A stretch of 62,498 bases of DNA from JACRJW01 sp964359095 (GTDB taxonomy: Bacteria; Patescibacteriota; Patescibacteriia; UBA9934; GWF2-40-263), in contig CAYHRJ010000001.1 in the NCBI GenBank assembly GCA_964359095.1, positions 1 through 62,498 on the forward strand, given 5' to 3'. Position numbers and translations under genes: made by a program. The notes under the pieces were generated by a model. That model searched no databases. It saw nothing but the letters and a program-made list of their open reading frames with translations, and had not been told where the DNA came from. Below, piece after piece: positions 32,810 to 40,920 of this stretch; positions within the stretch are counted from its first letter, which is position 1; each line of letters opens with the position of its first letter.

Positions 32810-33724
32810 CTACACTTTCAAAAATCTCCTCATCGCCAAGATCGTTGAAAAAATTGAGACGAGGACTAATCCTAAATATTCTAGACCAAAGATCACCAGG
32901 CCATTGCTTGTAAAGTATTCCATAAGCCCAGCGGACTCGGTTCCAAAATAGACGCCAAATTGAGGTTCAAGAAAAGCCAAAATTGGAAACAATATTCCCA
33001 TGCTTGCTCCTACCGCGATGAGACTGAGCAGCATCATCTCCAAGTAAAAGGGTGCTTTGATAAACCAATTGCTGGCACCGACCAGTCGCATAATCCCGAT
33101 CTCTTCACGATGGATGAAAATCCCGATCCGAACCGTGTTAAACACAATGAGAATCGCTATCAACAAGAAAATAATCGAGAGCGCAATGCCGAAGGTACGA
33201 ATGCGATCAGTGGTAGACCGAATGCGCTCCACGATCTGCTCGTAGTCAGAAAAATCTTTATCACGGATGTCATCACGAAACTGTGGGTTTTCCAGCGCGT
33301 CTAAAATAAGATCAAAATCTCCTACTGAGTTGGCCTTGATGACAAGCGTGGGTCCAAACGGATTCTCACCGAGCTCCTCCAAAGACGCCATAATCTCTTC
33401 GTCGTTTGCATGGCGCAGAACAAATTGATCGTACGCTTCCTGTGCCGTGATCGTCTCAACATCTCTCACTTGAGCAAGTCCTCGCAAATACGAAACAGCG
33501 CTATCCACCGTTTCCTGCTCAGCATACTCCTCAAAATACACAGACACTTCAATGCGATCCTCGACTAGTCCAATCGCCCGCTGCGTTACCACGTTTAAGA
33601 CAAGTAGGATGTTGACGGTGAGAAGCGTCATGATGAGCATGCTAATGGTGATAATCGACAACCAAAAATTCCTCCAGAAATTTTGAAAAGCGAATTTGGT
33701 GACGCGGTAACTGGATACGAGCAT
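32810..33724 (-). CDS. ftsX: Cell division protein FtsX
   Basis: Membrane subunit of the FtsEX complex that controls peptidoglycan hydrolases at the septum; 304 aa from the ATG at 33724. An N-terminal transmembrane helix (about 22-45), a large extracytoplasmic domain (50-170), and three C-terminal helices with the HREEIGIMRLVGAS loop fit FtsX. The longer frame would translate the AGGTGG repeats between ftsE and ftsX. Downstream of ftsE in the same operon. Confidence 0.95.
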   Translation of the reverse strand: MLVSSYRVTKFAFQNFWRNFWLSIITISMLIMTLLTVNILLVLNVVTQRAIGLVEDRIEVSVYFEEYAEQETVDSAVSYLRGLAQVRDVETITAQEAYDQFVLRHANDEEIMASLEELGENPFGPTLVIKANSVGDFDLILDALENPQFRDDIRDKDFSDYEQIVERIRSTTDRIRTFGIALSIIFLLIAILIVFNTVRIGIFIHREEIGIMRLVGASNWFIKAPFYLEMMLLSLIAVGASMGILFPILAFLEPQFGVYFGTESAGLMEYFTSNGLVIFGLEYLGLVLVSIFSTILAMRRFLKV

Positions 33725-33726
33725 AG

Positions 33727-33806
33727 GTGGAAAAGGTGGGGAGGTGGGGAGGTGGGGAGGTGGTTCCGGATTCCGAACACCGCTCCACCCTTCCACCTCT
33801 CCACCT
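33727..33806. repeat. AGGTGGGG-type inverted repeat between ftsE and ftsX
   Basis: AGGTGGAAAAGGTGGGGAGG with further GTGGGGAG units faces CCACCCTTCCACCTCTCCACC across a GGTTCCGGATTCC centre. Similar AGGTGG strings precede murD (40880-40918) and, as CACCTCTTCCACC, the ATP-grasp gene (6611-6623). Confidence 0.65.
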
Positions 33807-34485
33807 ATAACTTATATCTTCCCTCTTCAACATCCGACGTAATCTTTCCATCCTCAAGAGTGATCACGCGTTTCTTGAGCGCATTCACGACTTCCCTATC
33901 ATGGGTGACAAGCGCAACCGTGGTGCCAAACTCGTTGATCTTTTTGAGCAGGTCAACAATTTCACGTGTGTTGATAGTGTCAAGGTTTCCTGTCGGCTCA
34001 TCGGCAATAAGAACTTTTGGCGAATGAACAAGCGCTCGACCAATCGCGACACGCTGTTGCTCGCCGCCAGAGAGCTGTCGTGGGTAGCGATCCATCATGC
34101 CTTCGAGATTAACAATTTTGAGAACGCTTGGAACAACCTCACGAATCCGATGCGGTCTCTCACCAGCTACTTGAAGCGCAAACGCGATGTTCTCGTAGAC
34201 GGTTTTCAACGGGAGCAATTTGAAATCCTGAAACACGACACCAATTTGTCTGCGCAACAAAGGGATGTCGCGATCGTGAATATTCGTGATTTCCCAGCCG
34301 CCAATTTCTATCGTCCCGCGTGTCGGTCGCTCCTCAGCAAAAAATAATTTGGCAAGCGTAGATTTCCCTGTGCCACTTTTTCCAACAATCGAAACAAATT
34401 CTCCAGGACGAATATGGAGGCTAACACCTTCAACGCCAACGACGTTTGGTGGATAAATTTTTGAGACATTTTTAAGACGAATCAT
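33805..34485 (-). CDS. ftsE: Cell division ATP-binding protein FtsE
   Basis: ABC ATPase of 226 aa. Walker A GKSGTGKSTLAKL, Q-loop VFQDFKLLP, signature LSGGEQQRVAIG, Walker B VLIADEPTGNLD and H-loop LVTHDREV are all present. It overlaps the upstream RlpA-like gene by four bases and precedes ftsX, so the three form one operon. Confidence 0.97.
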   Translation of the reverse strand: MIRLKNVSKIYPPNVVGVEGVSLHIRPGEFVSIVGKSGTGKSTLAKLFFAEERPTRGTIEIGGWEITNIHDRDIPLLRRQIGVVFQDFKLLPLKTVYENIAFALQVAGERPHRIREVVPSVLKIVNLEGMMDRYPRQLSGGEQQRVAIGRALVHSPKVLIADEPTGNLDTINTREIVDLLKKINEFGTTVALVTHDREVVNALKKRVITLEDGKITSDVEEGRYKL

Positions 34486-35318
34486 TGCAGATAGGTTACG
34501 CGCACATCGATAAGTCCCGCACCGAGAGAAACAAGTTTCGCAAACGCGACTTTATCCAAATCAATTATCCGATCCGGATGGACGCTGCGATCTGGCCCAT
34601 AATCGTTAACCTTCACCGTAACTGATTTTGTTGGATCATCGATCCGCGTCACGACGAGATAACTTCCTTTTGGATAATCCGGCGACGCTGCGCAGTCACA
34701 ACCTTTGTAACCGTACCAACTCGCCTCACCGACTTCTGGAATTTCGTCATCCTCAAAGATTGCAAGACGCGCATATGGCAAGTGGATGAGTGCTCGCACA
34801 GACTGCGTCTCTGGATTGTCCGATGACGGCAATTCCTCCCACTGACTCTTCACGCCGTTGTAATAATATATCCGACGACGACCGTGGAGCGTCTCGAGAT
34901 TCTGCTCGGCTTCTGGATACTTGATCTCAAGAAAAAAGAAATCACTAATGTCGTAGGATTCTTTATTCAGGATATCAAAAAGATAGATGTTACCCAAGAG
35001 GGAAGGTTTTAGGTCGTCCTTCGACGGTGAGCTCGGGACGGTCGAACCGTAGGTAGTAGGAGGTAGGAAGGATTCAAGCGTATCCTCCATGATGGAAGAA
35101 TCGAGAGTCTTGATATCCACACGTGTAGAGACGTTCAGTATGTCAGGACGAATGCCGAGGCGCATCAGACCATCACTTGACTCTAGCGTGTACCCTTTGA
35201 CAATTGTTTCGACATCGAATGTCGTTGAGACGATGATTTCCAATTCCTGTGCGAACGTAATGGAAGAAAAAAAGCCAGAGAAAAAAAGGATCGAGGATAA
35301 TAAAAATAATCTTGTCAT
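34482..35318 (-). CDS. Exported RlpA-like double-psi beta-barrel protein
   Basis: Protein of 278 aa with a signal peptide (about 1-23, ending TFAQ). A middle region is specific to this group, and the C-terminal double-psi beta-barrel resembles RlpA (EVGEASWYGYKGCDCAASPD, then VKVNDYGPDRSVHPDRIIDL). RlpA-type domains act on or bind denuded peptidoglycan. Coupling to ftsE by ATGA suggests this is the septal wall factor acted on by FtsEX in this lineage. Residues about 83-105 (FLPPTTYGSTVPSSPSKDD) are encoded by inserted repeats. Confidence 0.82.
   Translation of the reverse strand: MTRLFLLSSILFFSGFFSSITFAQELEIIVSTTFDVETIVKGYTLESSDGLMRLGIRPDILNVSTRVDIKTLDSSIMEDTLESFLPPTTYGSTVPSSPSKDDLKPSLLGNIYLFDILNKESYDISDFFFLEIKYPEAEQNLETLHGRRRIYYYNGVKSQWEELPSSDNPETQSVRALIHLPYARLAIFEDDEIPEVGEASWYGYKGCDCAASPDYPKGSYLVVTRIDDPTKSVTVKVNDYGPDRSVHPDRIIDLDKVAFAKLVSLGAGLIDVRVTYLQ
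35003..35070. repeat. Composite repeat inserted in frame in the RlpA-like gene
   Basis: TTTTAGGTCG, then TCCTTCGACGGTGAGCTCGG and GGTCGAACCG, then GTAGGTAGTAGGAGGTAGG. Two repeat families (GAGCTTGTCGAA-like and TAGG) lie nested in the same in-frame insertion. Confidence 0.6.
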
Positions 35319-35350
35319 AGTTACTTCTGTCCTCTATGATACCGTCCAAC

Positions 35351-35424
35351 GCGGGATTAGTATAGTGGCAGTATGTCAGCTTCCCAAGCTGAAGGCGCGG
35401 GTTCGATTCCCGTATCCCGCTCCA
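35351..35424 (+). tRNA. tRNA-Gly (CCC anticodon)
   Basis: A 74-base cloverleaf: acceptor GCGGGAT/ATCCCGC, anticodon loop TTCCCAA (anticodon CCC), T arm GCGGG-TTCGATT-CCCGT, discriminator T, encoded CCA. Confidence 0.95.
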
Positions 35425-35455
35425 ACCTTCGCTAAAGCTACGGCTGGCAAGCCAA
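35425..35455. repeat. CCTTCGCTAAAGCTACGGCTGG repeat after tRNA-Gly
   Basis: A short copy of the AAAGCTACGGC-type repeat lies directly after the CCA end, between the tRNA and its terminator. Confidence 0.6.
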
Positions 35456-35458
35456 AAA

Positions 35459-35488
35459 AGGAGTCTCACGTGTGGGAGACTCTTTTTG
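35459..35488 (+). terminator. Terminator after tRNA-Gly
   Basis: GGAGTCTC-ACGTGTG-GGAGACTC followed by TTTTTG. Confidence 0.85.
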
Positions 35489-35520
35489 CGTAATATCTCA
35501 GCTAGTCAAAGACAGGTCTG

Positions 35521-35549
35521 TTGACAATTCTCGTTTTTTCCAGTAACCT
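35521..35549 (+). promoter_or_regulatory. Candidate promoter of the orphan at 35582
   Basis: TTGACA (35521-35526), 17 bases, TAACCT (35544-35549); good -35, weak -10. Confidence 0.5.
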
Positions 35550-35581
35550 GACATGCGGATTTCAACTTAGAGGAGTTTCTC

Positions 35582-35959
35582 ATGCACGGTAGTTCACATA
35601 AGGATTCGCCATTCTCTCACCCCAATGCCGAGAGGATCGGTATGAAAAGGGGTTACCTCACACAGCAGGCGGTGGATCTGCGCAACGGCATCGGTGCCCT
35701 GCGGATGGGACTCAAGAGTCGCGACCTTGGCTACGCTCCCATCCCAGACGAGATCGACATGATTATGGAGGATCTCACGCGCATTCACGGCAATCGAGTC
35801 ATCGAGGGAACGTCGGTCAACCCGAGCTCAGGCGATGTTCGCTTCCTTCTCACACGCCGCGAGCACGGTCGATTCTACTGGACCATGGTCGAGATCGTGC
35901 GCGACACGATCACTGCCATCCTCTACCGCAACCCTGTGGATGAAATACTCACGACCTAG
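35582..35959 (+). CDS. Small orphan protein, single-gene unit
   Basis: Protein of 125 aa, soluble, with LTQQAVDLRNGIGALRMGLK, then IPDEIDMIMEDLTRIHG and a C-terminal beta-rich part (DVRFLLTRREHGRFYWTMVE). GAGGAG lies 8 bases before the ATG; a promoter-like element and a terminator flank the gene. Like the units at 18287 and 28827, it is rightly spaced, self-contained and richer in G+C than its surroundings. No family recognised. Confidence 0.65.
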   Translation: MHGSSHKDSPFSHPNAERIGMKRGYLTQQAVDLRNGIGALRMGLKSRDLGYAPIPDEIDMIMEDLTRIHGNRVIEGTSVNPSSGDVRFLLTRREHGRFYWTMVEIVRDTITAILYRNPVDEILTT

Positions 35960-35966
35960 CCCACGC

Positions 35967-35996
35967 AAGACCCACTCCTGGGTCTTTTCCTTTTTT
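35967..35996 (+). terminator. Terminator after the orphan at 35582
   Basis: AAGACCCA-CTCC-TGGGTCTT followed by TTCCTTTTTT. Confidence 0.85.
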
Positions 35997-36028
35997 AGCG
36001 CGTTTGTTATCATTCTGCCGCCGAACGA

Positions 36029-36065
36029 CGATGTAGCTCAGCCCCGACGGTCGGGACTTGAAGCC
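36029..36065 (+). repeat. Partial tRNA-Thr 5' copy plus CCCGACGGTCGGG palindrome
   Basis: CGATGTAGCTCAG (36029-36041) repeats tRNA positions 36065-36077 exactly. The 23 bases between the copies contain CCCGACGGTCGGG, a hairpin. The arrangement looks like a palindrome insertion that duplicated the tRNA 5' region. Confidence 0.65.
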
Positions 36066-36137
36066 GATGTAGCTCAGTGGTAGAGCAGTACTTTCGTAAA
36101 GTAAAGGTCGTGGGTTCAATCCCCACCATCGGCTCCA
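36063..36137 (+). tRNA. tRNA-Thr (CGU anticodon)
   Basis: A 75-base cloverleaf: acceptor GCCGATG/CATCGGC, anticodon loop TTCGTAA (anticodon CGT), T arm GTGGG-TTCAATC-CCCAC, discriminator T, encoded CCA. Confidence 0.95.
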
Positions 36138-36174
36138 AAATATCTCCATGCATGTGGAGATATTTTGTTTTAAC
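36138..36174 (+). terminator. Terminator after tRNA-Thr
   Basis: AAAATATCTCCA-TGCATG-TGGAGATATTTTG followed by TTTT; also at the 3' end of the convergent PPIase gene. Confidence 0.85.
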
Positions 36175-37099
36175 TTTCTCCCACGTATCTTTTGACCTTG
36201 GCTGTTTCCAAATACTCCTTCACGATTTCTTCCAGAGTAACCTTTGGAACCGTGATGCTGAGCAGATGAATCTGCGTGTCCTCTGCTGCTACGATCCGAT
36301 CTTTTGCTTTAAAAACAGCGTACCCTTCTGGCAAATCAAGAACGTCCGTTGTATTTCCAATCTCAAGTACCTCCACAGCCGCAGACCAACTCTCTGGAAT
36401 AATGGAGAGCTTGATGTATCCAAGATCGACTTCTAGTCCTGCATCAAACCCGGCGTTTATTTCCTTCGCCACTGTCGCAAAATCCTCGCCTCCAGCTACC
36501 CGCGCATAGGCAGCGTCGATGGTGTCTTGTCGTGATTGTTGCAGAGCTTTATCTGCGAGAATCGCCTCAGACATTTGGAGCGCGAGCACAATGGACTCAA
36601 TCACACGACTCTTGAACTCCTCCACTGTCCAGCCAAACGTATCAGTTAAATCCTGAACAAATGCCTCCTCAGATTCCTGTGATGCCAGCACGTCTTGATA
36701 ATACTTCTCAACACGCTGCGTATCGATTTCAAGACCGCGTGCTGTAGCGAACTGACGGATCACCATTTTGTTCACAAGTGTGTCCGCAATCGCGATCTCA
36801 AGCTGATCCGCCGGTGGAGTGCTGCCTTCTTGACCCTCAAAGTATTTTTTGAGTGCATCATACTCAGCCAAGAATTCTTTCATGCTCACGGTGTCACCAT
36901 TCACAGAAAGAGCTGGGAACGGAAACACCTGAGCTATGGTGCGCACAAACCCATCATCAACAGGTCGGCTGTACACTTGCTGGCTTGCCCCACCAAGCGC
37001 GACCACGAGAATCACCACAACGGCTATCGATCTTCCTCGTCTCGTGGAAAGAAATTTTTTTATACGCGATTCAGGTTTCTGTGGTTGTTCATCATTCAT
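36170..37099 (-). CDS. SurA/PrsA-like extracytoplasmic peptidyl-prolyl isomerase
   Basis: Membrane-anchored foldase of 309 aa: one N-terminal transmembrane helix (about 20-40), a SurA_N-like helical chaperone region (NKMVIRQFATARGLEIDTQR, 112-131), then a parvulin-like rotamase part (GGEDFATVAKEINAG, VDLGYIKLSIIPESW, LPEGYAVFKAKDRI). It assists folding of exported proteins. Its ATG overlaps the ftsB-like gene by eight bases, so it belongs to the murD-murE-PH-ftsB operon. Confidence 0.85.
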   Translation of the reverse strand: MNDEQPQKPESRIKKFLSTRRGRSIAVVVILVVALGGASQQVYSRPVDDGFVRTIAQVFPFPALSVNGDTVSMKEFLAEYDALKKYFEGQEGSTPPADQLEIAIADTLVNKMVIRQFATARGLEIDTQRVEKYYQDVLASQESEEAFVQDLTDTFGWTVEEFKSRVIESIVLALQMSEAILADKALQQSRQDTIDAAYARVAGGEDFATVAKEINAGFDAGLEVDLGYIKLSIIPESWSAAVEVLEIGNTTDVLDLPEGYAVFKAKDRIVAAEDTQIHLLSITVPKVTLEEIVKEYLETAKVKRYVGES

Positions 37100-37565
37100 A
37101 CGTCACAAGGTCATTAAAAATATTTCGATCGAAGAAGTAATACCACCACTTCAGCGGATTCGCAAGGTTGTCTGCTCCAAACGATGTATCATCTGTCTGC
37201 TCGTCGATCACGTAGCCCAGAGGATCTGTCGGATTGGTTGTATCTTCGTCCAGGGAATCATTCTGCCCATCTTTGATCACCACCACTGTCTCACCTAGTT
37301 TTTTCAAGCCGAGCTTCAAACGTGCCTCACGTTCGATGAACGATTCCGTCTGCATCGCGGTTTGAAGATTCAACATCTCCTGATTGGTGGTCACCAAATC
37401 ATCGGTCTGTGCTTGAAGCGCAGCAATTTCTGCATCGATCGTACGACTGCGCACCCATTCGCGACCAAGAGACATCCCCAAAAAAATGATCACCGAAAGA
37501 TTCACGACGATAAGAAATCGTGAACGAATCAATCGTTGCATGAAGGGAGATTTATTTGATGTCAT
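37092..37565 (-). CDS. ftsB: FtsB/DivIC-type septum formation protein
   Basis: Protein of 157 aa with one transmembrane helix (about 17-34), a coiled coil (AEIAALQAQTDDLVTTNQEM, about 45-64), the FIEREARLKLGL motif typical of DivIC/FtsB, and a long acidic C-terminal tail. It is the partner of FtsL in the divisome core. The longer tail (about 60 residues) is unusual. Its start overlaps the PH-domain gene by 14 bases. Confidence 0.85.
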   Translation of the reverse strand: MTSNKSPFMQRLIRSRFLIVVNLSVIIFLGMSLGREWVRSRTIDAEIAALQAQTDDLVTTNQEMLNLQTAMQTESFIEREARLKLGLKKLGETVVVIKDGQNDSLDEDTTNPTDPLGYVIDEQTDDTSFGADNLANPLKWWYYFFDRNIFNDLVTYE

Positions 37566-38061
37566 GGGATGATGTGGAGGAGGAACGTAAGTCGTTTATG
37601 AGATCAGCAAGATGTGCAGGACGCACGACGTGGGGGACGACGATATCCGCTGATGCGCCATGAAGTTCGAGACGCACCAGCCCAAAGCGAAAAAGCGTTT
37701 GAACAAGGCCTTTCAACTGATAACTTACCTCATCAATCTGATCATACCGTGCCTCGGTCACGACACGATAAAACAGTCCCTTCTGTTCGTGGTCAACCAC
37801 ACGACTGTCCGTGATCACAAAAACCGTTCGATCCCACATGATGTACTGCCGAAACAATAGGATCACTCCCGAGATTAACCAAAGAAAAAAGACGACGAAG
37901 CCGAACGCCCCCTGCTTCCACAGGGGGAACAGAAAAAAGAATGGGAGCACAAGCCAGATCACGCAAAAGAAAAATCTTAGAAACCTAGGCATGAGAGCTC
38001 CGTGGACAACCTCGAGTACTTCTTCCCGAGCTTTAAGTTCTAAAAATTTAGGTGCTTGCAT
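37552..38061 (-). CDS. Membrane protein with bacterial PH domain
   Basis: Protein of 169 aa from the ATG at 38061. Two adjacent transmembrane helices (about 25-45 and 52-70) lead to a bacterial pleckstrin-like domain (YIMWDRTVFVITDSRVVDHE, YDQIDEVSYQLKGLVQTLF, GLVRLELHGAS). YdbS/YdbT-type proteins with this layout have poorly known envelope roles. It lies in an operon with murE-like and ftsB and overlaps both neighbours. Confidence 0.78.
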   Translation of the reverse strand: MQAPKFLELKAREEVLEVVHGALMPRFLRFFFCVIWLVLPFFFLFPLWKQGAFGFVVFFLWLISGVILLFRQYIMWDRTVFVITDSRVVDHEQKGLFYRVVTEARYDQIDEVSYQLKGLVQTLFRFGLVRLELHGASADIVVPHVVRPAHLADLINDLRSSSTSSHDIK

Positions 38062-39388
38062 ATCTATGATGAAGAGCTTTACGCACAGCAACACGATCAT
38101 CCCACGGAATCTTTTTTCCGCCCGCGACCGCCATGACTGGTTCACTTCCCTTCCCTGTGATGAGCACAAGATCGTCTGGCTCAGCCAGATCGATCGCGAA
38201 CTGAATGGCTTCTCTACGATCCAGAATCCTAAATAGATTCACGCCTTCGTGCTTCCCAGCCGCGCGAGCGGCGTCAGCAATGTCATTGATAATCTCCATG
38301 GGATCATCATCGTAAGGATCTTCGTTGGTCACAATCACAAAGTCCGCATGCTCAGCCGCCATCCTCCCCAAGATCATTCGTCGAGCTACGTCGCGCCCAC
38401 CACCAGCAGAACCAAGAAGATGAATGAGTCGTTTGTGGTGAATGAGCTTCAGTGTCTCACAGACAGCCGTGAGCGCGGCTGGCTCATAGGCATAATCTAC
38501 GATCACAGAAAACGGCTGACCTTCGTCCATGCGCTCAAGACGTCCGGGAACAGACTCAAGAGACTCAACAGCATGTTGAAGCTCCACCTGAGAAACACCT
38601 AAGAGCTTCACCGTCGCCATCGCGGCGAGCGCGTTCTCGAGATAAAACCGTCCGATGGGTTTGAGATGGATGATGACGTCGCCAACGGAGAACGTTGTAC
38701 AGGATCCAGTAAAACTCACGTGCTCAGCAACCACAGGAGTCGTGTTGAGTTGAGTGGCAAGAGAACCAGCCTCCTCAAGAGCAAAGCCGCCGAAGCGATC
38801 AGCATCGAACCCAAGAAAATAATCCGCGTGTGGATCCATGAGATTCACGATAACGGACTTTTCGATCTGATTCCCATCGATCACCTTCCGCCTCAATTTC
38901 CCGAGACCCTCAAAGAGTTTCCCCTTCGCTGCCTTGTACTTCTCAAATCCTCCATGCGCCTCGATATGCTCTGGCGTGAGATTCGTGAACACCGCAACGT
39001 CATAGTTGATCCCGATGTGACGCGATTGTGCGATCCCCTGCGAAGACGTCTCGATCACAGCATAGCGACATCCAGCGTTCACCATCTCACGCAGCAACTT
39101 CTGCGTCTGGAACCGTCCAAGCATTGTCATTTTTTTGTCGTTCACCCACTCACGATCCGCCACTTTGAAACTCGCCGTAGTTGTCCACCCAACGCGATAC
39201 CCTGCGTGCTTAAGAATGCGACCAATGAACTGCACGGTCGTAGATTTTCCATTGGTGCCTGTGACACCAATCACGATGAGCTTCTCAGATGGATGGCCAT
39301 ACAAAAAAGCCGCTACGCGAGCTAGCAGGTAGTGGTACGCCGAAATGACGGATTCTGGAATAAACCTTCGTATGACAGACTTCAACAT
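38048..39388 (-). CDS. Mur ligase, MurE-like, lacking the N-terminal UDP-binding domain
   Basis: ATP-dependent amino-acid ligase of peptidoglycan synthesis; 446 aa. The P-loop GVTGTNGKSTT begins near residue 41, whereas in MurE it lies near 110, so domain 1, which holds the UDP moiety, is missing. Central and C-terminal Mur domains are complete (ETSSQGIAQSRH, FTNLTPEHIEAHG, DYAYEPAAL, GSAGGGRDVARR). The third amino acid and exact substrate are therefore uncertain. It follows murD by 12 bases. Confidence 0.85.
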   Translation of the reverse strand: MLKSVIRRFIPESVISAYHYLLARVAAFLYGHPSEKLIVIGVTGTNGKSTTVQFIGRILKHAGYRVGWTTTASFKVADREWVNDKKMTMLGRFQTQKLLREMVNAGCRYAVIETSSQGIAQSRHIGINYDVAVFTNLTPEHIEAHGGFEKYKAAKGKLFEGLGKLRRKVIDGNQIEKSVIVNLMDPHADYFLGFDADRFGGFALEEAGSLATQLNTTPVVAEHVSFTGSCTTFSVGDVIIHLKPIGRFYLENALAAMATVKLLGVSQVELQHAVESLESVPGRLERMDEGQPFSVIVDYAYEPAALTAVCETLKLIHHKRLIHLLGSAGGGRDVARRMILGRMAAEHADFVIVTNEDPYDDDPMEIINDIADAARAAGKHEGVNLFRILDRREAIQFAIDLAEPDDLVLITGKGSEPVMAVAGGKKIPWDDRVAVRKALHHRYAST

Positions 39389-39400
39389 AGACTGCCGTCG

Positions 39401-40879
39401 TTAAGATTTCGTCGAGGCTTTTTGTAATTTGTGAAACTCTGCGTCAAACTGATCACCGCGATCAAATTCGTTTTTGAAAATGCCAAAGCTGGAGGTTCCT
39501 GGTGAAAGCAAAACAACGTCACCGAGTTTGGCATTCTCCACGGCTGCCTTCACAGCCTTGGCCATGGAGTCCACGCGGACAGTCGGAGCACCGTCACCGA
39601 TGGCGCGCTCAAAATCGTCAGCGGCTGTCCCATCAAACACAACCACAAACTTGCACTGTTCTCCAATCATTTTTCCAAGCTCTGTAAAACTCAAACCTTT
39701 TGAACTTCCACCACCGATCAGAATAATATTTCCTCCCTTGCCAAAACGCGTGAGCGCGGCCATCACACCTTCTGGCGACGTGCCTGTTGTGTCGTTCACA
39801 AACAACACACCATCAACTTCGCCCAAAATTTCCTGGCGACCAGGGAGGCCAGCAAACGTCTTGAGCGTTGCGTGAATATCATCGTCCAAGACTCCTGCCT
39901 CGTGAGCAGCGAGGGAGGCGCACATCGCGTTCATGATGTTGTGCTCACCTTCAAGTTTCAAATCATGAACATGTGCAAACAGCTTTGTTTCTCCACCGAT
40001 GCGACGAATAAGATTGTCACCGTCTCGGTACACGCCGTTCATACCTTCTGGAAGCATGCGCGCAGAAATCCAGAGCACACGCTTGGAAGGAATACGCCCA
40101 GCGATGTCATGCATGATTTCTTGGTCCGCATTAAAAATAGCCACTTGATCAGACGTCTGCTCCTGAAAAATCAATTCTTTGGCACGAACATAACTCTCAA
40201 AAGAATCGTAACGATCCAAATGATCTTTATACGCATTGGTGAGAAGCGCGATGTCAGGTCCACGTCCAAGGCCTTCAATACTCTCAAGAAGCCACGAGGA
40301 AAGCTCAAGGACAATGGGCACAGGTGTTTTTTCTTCTAACAACCAATCCAGATCCTCCAATGGAGAGCGTGCGATGTTTCCAGCGATCACCGTTTTAGGA
40401 TGGATGTGCTTTAGCATCTCGCCCAAGAGTGCTGTGGTCGTGGACTTGCCACGCGTTCCTGTCACAGAATAAATCGGAAACGGGCAGTAGCGAAAAAACA
40501 AAGAGATGTCGCTCTCAACGGAAATGCCATGTTCTTTTGCGAGCAACACAAATTCTGATTCACGAGCCACGCCGGGATTTTGCATGACCAAATCGACATC
40601 AGTAAAATTGTCTGCGTCGTGCTTTCCCAGCACAAACACTGGTTGATAAATATCTCGGTCTTTGTATGCAGTGCGATACTCAGTGTAGGCCGACATGATT
40701 TCCTCCACGGAGTCTCGAAGCTCTTCTTCGTCCTTGAGATCAGTAATGACCAACTGCGCGCCGTGACGCATTAGCCACTTGGCCGCACCAATGCCGCTTC
40801 CCTTTTTGTGCCGACCCAAACCCATGACCGTTACTGCAGCGTCTTGAAAATTTTTGATGGATGAGAGATCGAGGGGCAT
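39401..40879 (-). CDS. murD: UDP-N-acetylmuramoyl-L-alanine--D-glutamate ligase
   Basis: Adds D-glutamate, supplied by MurI, to the peptidoglycan precursor; 492 aa, slightly long. An N-terminal Rossmann domain (VTVMGLGRHKKGSG), ATP-binding GTRGKSTTTALLG, LSSWLLESIEG, HLDRYDSFESYV, NDTTGTSPEGV and IGGGSSKGLSF fit MurD. It heads the operon murD, murE-like, PH, ftsB, PPIase. An AGGTGG-type string lies directly upstream. Confidence 0.93.
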   Translation of the reverse strand: MPLDLSSIKNFQDAAVTVMGLGRHKKGSGIGAAKWLMRHGAQLVITDLKDEEELRDSVEEIMSAYTEYRTAYKDRDIYQPVFVLGKHDADNFTDVDLVMQNPGVARESEFVLLAKEHGISVESDISLFFRYCPFPIYSVTGTRGKSTTTALLGEMLKHIHPKTVIAGNIARSPLEDLDWLLEEKTPVPIVLELSSWLLESIEGLGRGPDIALLTNAYKDHLDRYDSFESYVRAKELIFQEQTSDQVAIFNADQEIMHDIAGRIPSKRVLWISARMLPEGMNGVYRDGDNLIRRIGGETKLFAHVHDLKLEGEHNIMNAMCASLAAHEAGVLDDDIHATLKTFAGLPGRQEILGEVDGVLFVNDTTGTSPEGVMAALTRFGKGGNIILIGGGSSKGLSFTELGKMIGEQCKFVVVFDGTAADDFERAIGDGAPTVRVDSMAKAVKAAVENAKLGDVVLLSPGTSSFGIFKNEFDRGDQFDAEFHKLQKASTKS

Positions 40880-40920
40880 AGGTGGGGAGGTGAAAGAGGT
40901 GGTAAAGGTAGATGAGGTGA

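Noticed and set aside
33725..33796. N-terminal extension of FtsX
   Set aside because: The extra residues (PEPPPHLPTSPPFPP) are encoded by the AGGTGG repeat; FtsX homology begins at MLVSSYRVTK.
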